From Paracoccus aminovorans (GTDB lineage Bacteria; Pseudomonadota; Alphaproteobacteria; Rhodobacterales; Rhodobacteraceae): a stretch of DNA of 64,000 bases. Position 1 is the stretch's first letter. The number at the start of each line of letters is the position of its first letter. The position numbers were made by a program, and so were the translations under genes. Of this stretch, positions 55,365 through 62,618 are shown piece after piece. The notes under the pieces are model-generated. The model had not been told where the DNA came from and searched no databases. It saw only the letters and a list, made by a program, of their open reading frames with translations. The stretch spans positions 124,001 through 188,000 of the forward strand of contig NZ_KQ955208.1 of NCBI RefSeq assembly GCF_001546115.1, in the 5' to 3' direction.

Positions 55365-56125
55365 GCGCGGCCCTCGAGCCGGCGCGACCAGTCCTCGACC
55401 CGGCCGCTCTCCAGCCGGCGGACGGCATAGCGGCGCCAGCCCTCGGCCAGCACCTCGAGTGCGGCGATGCCCTGCAATTCGGCCAGGTTCATGCGATCGA
55501 CGTAAAGCGCGCGCCACAGCCGGGCCAGGGACCACTCGGGCGCCATGCGGTCGATCCGCTCGATGCGGTCTCCGGGCGCGACGACCCCCGGTTCCAGCAC
55601 GCGGTAATACCAGCCGGTGCGGCCGCTGTCCTGCACCCGGCGCGCCATGTCCGCCACGCCGAAGCGCCGTGACAGCTTCCAGCACGGCTGCCGCCCCTGG
55701 CTGACCTGGACCAGGGCCGAGCCCAGCCGGAAGACGTCGCCAACCGCCACATCCGCCTCGGTCAGCCCCCGCGTCGAGATATTCTCGCCGAAGGCCCCGG
55801 GCGCCCCGAGCAATTCTTTCTTGGAGAAATATCCCACGGGGGTCCGGGGGTGTGAAACCCCCGGTATCTCGCGGGTCCGGGGGTGTGAAACCCCCGGCGC
55901 CAAGGCTGCCAGTTCCTGTGCCCAGCCCGCATAGTGATCGAAGGCATAATGATGCACCGCCTTCTCGGGGCCGCCATGCACGCGGCGGTCGGCCTGCTCG
56001 TCGCCTTCGAATCCCTGCGGGCCAAGCCGCAGCGGCCGGTCGACGGGATGCTTGTCGATGCCGCTGGTCTGGTCGGAGCCGGGCAGGGGGGCGGCCTTGC
56101 CGACAAGCAGGGTGATCTCGGCCAT
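55361..56125 (-). CDS. MOSC-domain protein (YiiM-like) with an in-frame repeat insertion
   Basis: A 254-residue MOSC protein. It starts MAEITLLVGKAAPLPG, with GDEQADRRVHGGPEKAVHHY (about 41-60), then HYAGWAQEL. A foreign-looking stretch GVSHPRTREIPGVSHPRTPV then GYFSKKELLG follows, and the family core resumes with GAFGENISTRGLTEADVAVG and VSQGRQPCWKLSRRF (Cys for molybdenum cofactor). The extra segment is encoded by two copies of a GC-rich palindrome and a GGGATATTT-like repeat end. MOSC proteins move sulphur or molybdenum cofactor. The insertion lies in a loop, and the protein may still work. It overlaps pdxY by ATGA. Confidence 0.85.
   Translation of the reverse strand: MAEITLLVGKAAPLPGSDQTSGIDKHPVDRPLRLGPQGFEGDEQADRRVHGGPEKAVHHYAFDHYAGWAQELAALAPGVSHPRTREIPGVSHPRTPVGYFSKKELLGAPGAFGENISTRGLTEADVAVGDVFRLGSALVQVSQGRQPCWKLSRRFGVADMARRVQDSGRTGWYYRVLEPGVVAPGDRIERIDRMAPEWSLARLWRALYVDRMNLAELQGIAALEVLAEGWRRYAVRRLESGRVEDWSRRLEGRA
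55825..55897. repeat. Tandem GC-rich palindrome within the MOSC gene
   Basis: The unit GGGTCCGGGGGTGTGAAACC (followed by CCCGG) occurs at 55840-55864 and 55873-55897, a 33-base period equal to 11 codons. Each unit is itself palindromic, CCGGGGGT-GTGA-ACCCCCGG-like. Next to it, AGAAATATCCCACGGG reads on the minus strand as a GGGATATTTCT sequence often seen at Rhodobacterales repeats. It keeps the reading frame open. Confidence 0.8.
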
Positions 56126-56270
56126 GGCGCGTGCCTTTCGCTTGGATGCGGCCAGATTAGCGCAAGGCGCGGCAGGCTCAAGCCGGGCGGGTGCTGCGGC
56201 ACATTGTCCCTTTCCCGGCGCGGGGTTTTCTGCCATCCCCAAGGGACAGGACCGCTTTCGCGCAGGAACC

Positions 56271-56672
56271 ATGACCCCCAGGGCCCGGCATCGCCAAGGC
56301 AGCATCACCCGCCGACTGACGGTCTGGCTGGCCGTGCTGCCGTTCCTGCTGGCCTCGCTGATCGTGCCGGGCAACATGCTTGCCCGCGATGCCGCCGGCG
56401 GCGTGACCGTCGTGCTCTGCGCCGGCGGCGACATGGTCGAGATGGTGATGGCCGCCGACGGCAGCATCAAGCCGGCGCAATCCCCCGACGGCGACCAGCA
56501 TCCCTGCCACTGGGCGCCGCATAACCAGCCGCTGCTGCAGGCCGCGCCGACAGCCGCCCTGCCGCCAGTGCCGCAGCCGCATCGCATCGCGCGGGCGGCG
56601 GAACGACCCGGGCATCTGCATCGCGCGGTGGTGCGCGCCGCCCCGGCTCGGGGGCCGCCGAGCCTCGTCTGA
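56271..56672 (+). CDS. DUF2946-like protein, copper-associated
   Basis: A 133-residue protein. A membrane or signal segment TVWLAVLPFLLASLIVPGNM lies near residues 17-36. The motif VVLCAGGDMVEMVMAADGSI then HPCHWAPHNQPLL (about 55-95) matches the DUF2946 family, small proteins beside copper-handling genes. Two Cys, several Met and His could bind copper. AGGAACC precedes the ATG. It begins the cluster with a YcnI-PCuAC fusion and SCO protein. Confidence 0.7.
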   Translation: MTPRARHRQGSITRRLTVWLAVLPFLLASLIVPGNMLARDAAGGVTVVLCAGGDMVEMVMAADGSIKPAQSPDGDQHPCHWAPHNQPLLQAAPTAALPPVPQPHRIARAAERPGHLHRAVVRAAPARGPPSLV

Positions 56673-56738
56673 CCGACACCGCAGACCGACCTGCCGCCGC
56701 CCATGCGGCGCGGCCCACCCCGTCAGACGAGAATCATC

Positions 56739-57704
56739 ATGCAAAATCACATCCTTGGCGCCCTCTGCGCCGCGACCCTGGGCCTTGCCGCCGTGCCGGC
56801 CCTGGCCCATGCCACGCTGGAAGCGGCCCAGACTCCGGCCGGCGCCGCCTATCGCGCGGTCATCCGCATCGGCCATGGCTGCGACGGCCAGGCCACACAG
56901 GCGCTGCGGGTCGACCTGCCCGAAGGCTTCTACAACGCCAAGCCGATGCCCAAGGCCGGCTGGACGCTGGAAACCATCAAGGGCGCCTATGCCAAGCCCT
57001 TCGACAACCACGGCACGCCGATGACCGAAGGCACGCGCCAGGTGGTCTGGTCGGGCGGCGAGTTGCAGGACGACTGGTATGACGAATTCGTCATCCGCGG
57101 CACCGTCGGCAAGGACGTGGCGCCGGGCACGGTGCTGTATTTCCCGACCGTGCAGGAATGCGCCTCGGCCAAGGCGGACTGGACCGATGTCTCGGGCAAC
57201 GAGGAACTGCCCAACCCCGCGCCCGCGGTCACGGTGACCAAGGCCAAGGCCGGCGGCCATGGCCATGCCCCGGCCGCCGCGCCGGTGGTGCTGGGCACGC
57301 TGAAGATCAGCGGCGCCTATGCGCGCGCGACGCCGCCCGGCGCACCCGTCGGCGGCGCCTTCCTGACCATCGCCAACAGCGGTGCCGAGGACCGGTTGGT
57401 CGCCGTCAGCGCGCCCCAGATCACCGACGACGCCCAGATCCACGAAATGGCGATGCAGGGCGAGGTGACGCAGATGCGCGCACTGCCCGACGGCCTGGCC
57501 ATCCCCGCCGGCGGCACGGTCGAGTTGAAACCCGGCGGCTATCACATCATGTTCATGGATCTGAAGAAGCCGCTGGCCGAGGGCGAGACCCTGGCGGTCA
57601 CGCTGGAGTTCGAAAAGGCCGGGCCGGTCGAGCTGCCGATGACGGTGGGTCCGATGGGTTCGGGCAAGCATGACGCGAAAGGAGGCGGACATGGCGAGCA
57701 CTGA
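56739..57704 (+). CDS. YcnI (DUF1775) - PCuAC fusion copper protein
   Basis: A 321-residue exported protein. Signal peptide MQNHILGALCAATLGLAAVP then ALA is cleaved before His24, so the mature N-terminus is HATLEAAQ. A first His at that place is the YcnI copper ligand. The DUF1775 domain spans about 24-165 with QVVWSGGELQDDWYDEFVIR. After a His-rich linker (AGGHGHAPAA), a PCuAC domain follows (about 186-305) with His235, Met246, His269 and Met271 in the HX10MX22HXM spacing. It likely carries copper to cytochrome oxidase or N2O reductase. The next gene begins inside its end. Confidence 0.85.
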   Translation: MQNHILGALCAATLGLAAVPALAHATLEAAQTPAGAAYRAVIRIGHGCDGQATQALRVDLPEGFYNAKPMPKAGWTLETIKGAYAKPFDNHGTPMTEGTRQVVWSGGELQDDWYDEFVIRGTVGKDVAPGTVLYFPTVQECASAKADWTDVSGNEELPNPAPAVTVTKAKAGGHGHAPAAAPVVLGTLKISGAYARATPPGAPVGGAFLTIANSGAEDRLVAVSAPQITDDAQIHEMAMQGEVTQMRALPDGLAIPAGGTVELKPGGYHIMFMDLKKPLAEGETLAVTLEFEKAGPVELPMTVGPMGSGKHDAKGGGHGEH

Positions 57705-58311
57705 TCGCGGCGGATCGCTGCGCAAGCTGCGTTACCTGCTCTGGACGCTGGTGGTGGTGGCGCTGGGGATCGTGGGCTGGACGCAGGTCGTCTCGCCCCG
57801 GCTGACGCAGCTTTCGGACACCGGCACCGCCGCCCTGGGGCGCGGCGACTATCGCCTGCAGGCCACCGACGGCAGCGAATTCAGCCAGGCGGCGCTGAAG
57901 GGCAAGGCCTCGGCGGTGTTCTTCGGCTTCACCCATTGCCCGGACGTCTGCCCGACCACGCTGGGCGATGTCACCGGCTGGCGCGAGGAACTGGGCCCTG
58001 ATGCCGACAAGCTGCGGGTGTTCTTCGTCACCGTGGACCCCGAGCGCGACTCGGTCGAGACGCTGCGCGACTATGTCTCCTGGGCGCCGGGGGTGATCGG
58101 CGTCTCGGGCAGCCCGGAGGAGGTCGCCAAGGCGGTCAAGGCCTTCCGCATCTATGCCCGCAAGGTGCCGCAAGACGGCGGCGGCTACAGCATGGACCAT
58201 TCCTCGACCATGCTGCTCTTCGACGATCAGGGCGAATATGCCGGGCTGATCGGCTATCGCGAGGATCCCGAGCGCGCCATGGCCAGCCTGCGCGCGCTGC
58301 TCAAGGGCTGA
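57691..58311 (+). CDS. SCO-family copper chaperone
   Basis: A 206-residue SCO1/SenC protein. One N-terminal membrane anchor (YLLWTLVVVALGIVGWTQVV, residues 15-34) and a thioredoxin-like domain follow. The CxxxC is GFTHCPDVCPTTLGD (Cys83, Cys87), and the copper-binding His is His170 in GYSMDHSSTM. It inserts or reduces copper at CuA sites. I chose ATG 57691 because AAAGGAGG lies six bases upstream; an ATG at 57670 overlaps the previous gene more. It ends the copper cluster. Confidence 0.9.
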   Translation: MASTDRGGSLRKLRYLLWTLVVVALGIVGWTQVVSPRLTQLSDTGTAALGRGDYRLQATDGSEFSQAALKGKASAVFFGFTHCPDVCPTTLGDVTGWREELGPDADKLRVFFVTVDPERDSVETLRDYVSWAPGVIGVSGSPEEVAKAVKAFRIYARKVPQDGGGYSMDHSSTMLLFDDQGEYAGLIGYREDPERAMASLRALLKG

Positions 58312-58411
58312 GTGTCGGCGCCGGGGCTGTCCCGGCGTCAACCCCGCCGATTTCGCGTGACGGCGCTGCACCCGCGCTCTAGCGTCCGCCTGTCGGGTCG
58401 GGAGGGATGAC

Positions 58412-59590
58412 GTGTCGGTGAGTGTTGAGGACTGGGCGGCCGAGGTCGCGGACATCGCCGCCATCGACGAGATTCTCGAGGTCATCTGCCAGCTCACCGG
58501 GCTGGGCGTCGTCGCCGTGGCGCATGTCACCCGCGACCGCTGGATGGCCTGCAATGCCCGGGACCGGATCGGCTTCGGCCTGGCGTCCGGCACCGAGCTG
58601 CCGCTGGCGCAGACCTTCTGCCAGGGCGTCTGCGCAACCGGCGATGCGGTGATCTTCGACGATGCGCCGAACGACCCGGTCTATTCCGTGCACCCGCTGC
58701 CGGGACAATACGGCATCGTCAGCTATATCTCGGTGCCGATCACCCTGCCGGACGGCCTGGTCTTCGGCACGCTCTGCGGCTTCGACGCCCGCCCCAACCG
58801 GCTGCGCGACAGCGCCGTGCCCGGCCTGTTCGGGCTGTTCGCCCAGCTCATCGCCCGCCATATCGAGGATCGCCGCGCGCTGCGGGCCAGCCGGCAGGAG
58901 CTGGCCGAAACGCGCGAGACCGCCCGGCTGCGCGAGCAGTTCCTGGCCGTGCTGGGCCACGACCTGCGCAATCCCTTGGCGGCGCTGCGGGCCGGCACCA
59001 ATATCCTGGGCCGCGGCAACCTGGACGACGAGCAGCGCGAGCTGGTCGATGCCATGCGCCAGACCACCGAGCGCATGGCCCAGCTGGTCGAGAACCTGCT
59101 GGACCTGGCGCGCGGCCGGCTGGCGGGCGGCATCCGCATCGACCCGGCCAGCGACGTGCCGCTGACCCGGACGCTGGGCGCGGTGCTGGACGAGATCGCC
59201 CGCGCCCATCCCGAGCGCCGGATCGAGACCGACCTGCACATCGCGGCCGAGCCGGCGGTCGACCCGCTGCGTTTTGCGCAGATGTTTTCCAACCTGCTCG
59301 GCAATGCGGTGACGCATGGCTGCCCCGACACGCCGATCCGCGTCAGCGCCGCCAGCGTGGCCGGGCGGTTCGAGCTTTCGGTCGCGAATGGCGGCCAGCC
59401 GATCCCGGCCGAGGCGCAGGAGCGGCTGTTCCAGCCGTATTTCCGCCAGGACGGCGCGGTCCATGGCGGGCTGGGACTGGGGCTTTACATCGCCGCGCAG
59501 ATCGCGCGGGCGCATGGCGGGTCGCTGAGCGTGCAATCGTCCGAGGCCGAGACGCGCTTCACCTTCTCGATGCCGCTCGCCTCGGGCTGA
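58412..59590 (+). CDS. GAF-domain sensor histidine kinase
   Basis: A 392-residue kinase with no membrane segment. The GAF domain spans about residues 15-150 (IGFGLASGTELPLAQTFCQG and GIVSYISVPITLPDGLVFGT). The phospho-acceptor His183 is in FLAVLGHDLRNPLAAL. The ATPase core has MFSNLLGNAVTHG (N box), PIPAEAQERLFQPYF and GLGLGLYIAAQIARAHGG (G boxes). I chose a GTG at 58412, with GGGAGGGATGAC upstream. Its ligand is unknown, and no response regulator is beside it. Confidence 0.85.
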   Translation: MSVSVEDWAAEVADIAAIDEILEVICQLTGLGVVAVAHVTRDRWMACNARDRIGFGLASGTELPLAQTFCQGVCATGDAVIFDDAPNDPVYSVHPLPGQYGIVSYISVPITLPDGLVFGTLCGFDARPNRLRDSAVPGLFGLFAQLIARHIEDRRALRASRQELAETRETARLREQFLAVLGHDLRNPLAALRAGTNILGRGNLDDEQRELVDAMRQTTERMAQLVENLLDLARGRLAGGIRIDPASDVPLTRTLGAVLDEIARAHPERRIETDLHIAAEPAVDPLRFAQMFSNLLGNAVTHGCPDTPIRVSAASVAGRFELSVANGGQPIPAEAQERLFQPYFRQDGAVHGGLGLGLYIAAQIARAHGGSLSVQSSEAETRFTFSMPLASG

Positions 59591-59650
59591 TGCCCCATTG
59601 TTCGCGGGCCGGCCGCCGTGCTAATCCGCGCCGCGAGAACGGAGGCGGGT

Positions 59651-60778
59651 GTGATCCTTTGCGAATTCGGTCCCGGCGGGCAGCCGGCGCTGTTCCGGCA
59701 GCCGCGCGACCTGGTGCTGGTCGAGCGGCCCGAGGCGGCGGCGCCGGCGCTTGCCCGGCTCGAGGCGCTGCGCCGGCAGGGCGCCTGGATCGCGGGCTAT
59801 CTGTCCTATGAGCTGGGCTATGCACTGGAGCCGGTGCTGGCCGAGGCCATGCCGCCCGCGCGGCGCACGCCGCTGATCGCCTTTGCCGCCTATGACGGGC
59901 CCGAGCCGGCGCCGGTCCTGCCGGACTTCGACGGCATCGAGCTTTCTCCGCTAAGCCCGATGATTTCCCGCCAGGATTATCGCAAGGCCTTTGCGCGTAC
60001 GCTGGACTATATCGCGGCCGGCGATTGCTATCAGATCAACCTGACCTTTCCGTTGCAGGCGCAGCTGCGGCATGGCTCGGCCTGGCAGCTTTATGCGGCG
60101 CTGGCGGCGCGCCAGCCGGTCGGCTACGGCGCCTATCTGGACATGGGCACCGGGCCGGTCGTGGTCTCGCGCTCGCCCGAGCTGTTCTTCAGCCTCGACG
60201 CGCAGCGCCGGATCGAGGCGCGGCCGATGAAGGGCACGGCGCCGCGCGACCCCGACCCGGCGCGCGATGCGGCGCTGGCGGCGGGGCTCGCGGGTTCGGA
60301 AAAGAACCGGGCCGAGAACCTGATGATCGTGGACCTGCTGCGCAACGACATCGCCCGGATTTCGCGCGTGGGCTCGGTCCGGGTGCCCGAGCTTTTCGCC
60401 GTGGACAGCTTCGCCACCGTGCACCAGATGAGCTCGCGCGTGGTGGGCCAGCTTGCGCAGCCGGCCGATCTGGGCGCGATGATGCGGGCGCTGTTTCCCT
60501 GCGGCTCGATCACCGGCGCGCCCAAGATCCGCGCCATGCAGATCATCCGCGAGGTCGAGCCTTTCCCGCGCGGCGTCTATTGCGGCGCGATCGGCTGGAT
60601 GGCGCCCGATGGCGCGGCCGCCTTCTCGGTCGCGATCCGCACGCTGTCGGTCTGGCCGGACGGCGCGGTGACGCTGAACGTGGGCGGCGGCGTGGTGCAG
60701 GATTCGACCGCCGATGGCGAATGGGAGGAGGCGCTGTGGAAAGCCCGTTACGCGCAGGATCTGACGACCCGCAGCTGA
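59651..60778 (+). CDS. pabB: Aminodeoxychorismate synthase component I
   Basis: A 375-residue chorismate-binding enzyme. The core has SPELFFSLDAQRRIEARPMK then GTAPRD, EKNRAENLMIVDLLRNDIAR and SITGAPKIRAMQII, typical of PabB rather than TrpE. It makes aminodeoxychorismate for folate with PabA (not in the window). I chose GTG 59651 because GGAGG lies six bases upstream. An upstream GTG (59618) would add 11 residues but lacks such a site. It overlaps the pabC-like gene by 43 bases. Confidence 0.9.
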   Translation: MILCEFGPGGQPALFRQPRDLVLVERPEAAAPALARLEALRRQGAWIAGYLSYELGYALEPVLAEAMPPARRTPLIAFAAYDGPEPAPVLPDFDGIELSPLSPMISRQDYRKAFARTLDYIAAGDCYQINLTFPLQAQLRHGSAWQLYAALAARQPVGYGAYLDMGTGPVVVSRSPELFFSLDAQRRIEARPMKGTAPRDPDPARDAALAAGLAGSEKNRAENLMIVDLLRNDIARISRVGSVRVPELFAVDSFATVHQMSSRVVGQLAQPADLGAMMRALFPCGSITGAPKIRAMQIIREVEPFPRGVYCGAIGWMAPDGAAAFSVAIRTLSVWPDGAVTLNVGGGVVQDSTADGEWEEALWKARYAQDLTTRS

Positions 60779-61371
60779 GGCTGATCGAGACCGCGCTGTG
60801 GGACGGCGCCGGCTGTCCCCGGCTGGCCGGCCACCTCGCACGGCTGGCGCGCGGCGCCCGGGCGCTGGGCTGGCCCTGCGATACGGCCCAGGCCGGCGCG
60901 GCGCTGACCGGCCCGAAAGGCCAGCCCGCCCGGCTGCGGCTGACGCTGGACCGCGCGGGCCGCGTCGCGGTGACGCAGGCCGCGCTGCCGCCTTCGCCGC
61001 CGCTGTGGCACCTGGCGCTGGCCGGGGCGCGGTTGGACGCGGACGACCCTTGGCTGCGGCTGAAAACCACGCGGCGGGCGCATTACGACGCCGCCCGTGC
61101 CGCACTGCCGCCAGGCATCCATGAGGCGATCTTCCTGAACCAGCGCGGCGAGGTCTGCGACGGCACCATCACCACGGTTTTCTTCGACCGGGGCGAGGGG
61201 CTCTGTACGCCGCCGCTGGCCTCGGGCCTGCTCGACGGCGTGCTGCGGGCCGAGATGCTGGCGAGCCGCGCCTGCCGCGAGGAACTGCTGGCGGGCGACG
61301 ACCTGCCGCGCGTACGGCTGTGGGTCGGGAACGCGCTGCGCGGGCTGATGCCGGCCACCTGGGCCGGCTGA
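60736..61371 (+). CDS. pabC: Aminotransferase class IV, PabC-like
   Basis: A 211-residue PLP fold-type IV protein. It starts at GTG 60736 with GGGAGGAG just upstream, within the end of pabB. Core segments are LRLKTTRRAHYDAARAAL (Lys for PLP at about 116), EAIFLNQRGEVCDGTITTVF and TPPLASGLLDGVLRAEML. It matches aminodeoxychorismate lyase. Together with pabB it makes p-aminobenzoate. Somewhat short for PabC (usually about 270), with a trimmed N-terminus. Confidence 0.82.
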   Translation: MESPLRAGSDDPQLRLIETALWDGAGCPRLAGHLARLARGARALGWPCDTAQAGAALTGPKGQPARLRLTLDRAGRVAVTQAALPPSPPLWHLALAGARLDADDPWLRLKTTRRAHYDAARAALPPGIHEAIFLNQRGEVCDGTITTVFFDRGEGLCTPPLASGLLDGVLRAEMLASRACREELLAGDDLPRVRLWVGNALRGLMPATWAG

Positions 61372-61563
61372 CCGCCTGCCGGTTTTGCGGGCAATGCGCC
61401 CGGGAAAATCGCGCCGGCCGGGCCGGGCGGCCGGCAATGCCGTTGCCCCAGCGTCATGCTTCCTTTAGGAACCGCGCATCACGTCCCCGGCGGCTCTGGC
61501 ATCAGGGCCCGGCAGCGCTATATGCAGGGGGCGTTGCGACGCGGGCAGAGCCGGGGGGATATC

Positions 61564-62616
61564 ATGCTCGATCTGACGACCATTCGGGGCGAGCTTGCCG
61601 CCTGTTACGATCTCGAGCCCTCGCTGGAGCTCGCGCAGTCGATGGCCGACATCCATGCCCGCATGGGCCGGGTGATGCCCTGGCCGGACTGGGCGATCCA
61701 CGCCCCCTATGTCCGCGCCATCAACGCGCTGAAGAAGCAGCGCAATGCCGTGGTGCTGGCGCATAACTACATGACGCCGCAGATCTATCACGGGATTTCC
61801 GACGTGGTGGGCGACAGCCTGCACCTGGCGATCAAGGCGACCGAGGTCGAGGCCGACATCATCGTGCAATGCGGCGTGCATTTCATGGCCGAGACCTCGA
61901 AGATCCTGAACCCGGAAAAGACCGTGCTGATGCCGGACATGGAGGCGGGCTGCTCGCTGGCCGAAAGCATCACCGCCGCGGGCATCGCCGAGATGCGCGC
62001 ACGCTATCCGGGCGCGCCGGTGGTCAGCTACGTCAACACCACCGCCGAGGTGAAGGCCGCCTCCGACATCTGCTGCACCAGCGCGAACGCGGTGCAGATC
62101 GTCCAGGCGCTCGAGGGCGACACGGTCATCATGACGCCCGACAAGTGGCTGGCGCAGAACGTGGCGAACAAGGTCACCAACAAGCGCGTGGTCTGGTGGG
62201 ACGGGGCCTGCATCGTGCACGAGCAGTTCACGGCGCAGGACCTGCGCGACTTCCGCGACTGGAACCCGGGACTGAAGATCATCGCCCATCCCGAATGCCC
62301 GCCCGAGGTGGTGGCCGAGGCGGATTACGCCGGCTCGACCGCGAATATCCAGGACTGGGTGACGGCCGAGCAGCCGAAGCAGGTCATGCTGGTGACGGAA
62401 TGCTCGATGGCCTCGAACATCTCGGACGCGAACCCGGGGGTCGAGTTCCTGGGGCCCTGCAACATGTGCCCCTATATGCAGAAGATCACCCTGGAAAAGG
62501 TGCTGTGGTCGCTGCATTCCATGACCGGCGTGGTCGAGGTCGACCCGGCCGTCGCCGAACCGGCCCGCCGCGCCGTGCAGCGCATGATCGACCTGTCGCG
62601 CAGGCTGGCCGCGTGA
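61564..62616 (+). CDS. nadA: Quinolinate synthase
   Basis: A 350-residue 4Fe-4S enzyme. Segments include VVLAHNYMTPQIYHGISDVV, VQCGVHFMAETSKILNPEKT (first Cys), SYVNTTAEVKAASDICCTSA, TECSMASNISDANPGVEF and GPCNMCPYMQKITLEKVLWS (third Cys). It joins iminoaspartate and DHAP to make quinolinate for NAD. I chose the ATG at 61564, preceded by GGGGGGAT. It is followed by nadB with overlapping ends. Confidence 0.94.
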   Translation: MLDLTTIRGELAACYDLEPSLELAQSMADIHARMGRVMPWPDWAIHAPYVRAINALKKQRNAVVLAHNYMTPQIYHGISDVVGDSLHLAIKATEVEADIIVQCGVHFMAETSKILNPEKTVLMPDMEAGCSLAESITAAGIAEMRARYPGAPVVSYVNTTAEVKAASDICCTSANAVQIVQALEGDTVIMTPDKWLAQNVANKVTNKRVVWWDGACIVHEQFTAQDLRDFRDWNPGLKIIAHPECPPEVVAEADYAGSTANIQDWVTAEQPKQVMLVTECSMASNISDANPGVEFLGPCNMCPYMQKITLEKVLWSLHSMTGVVEVDPAVAEPARRAVQRMIDLSRRLAA

Positions 62617-62618
62617 GC

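Noticed and set aside
55840-55897. Mini CRISPR array
   Set aside because: Only two units with an 8-base spacer. They are palindromic and lie in frame inside a MOSC gene.
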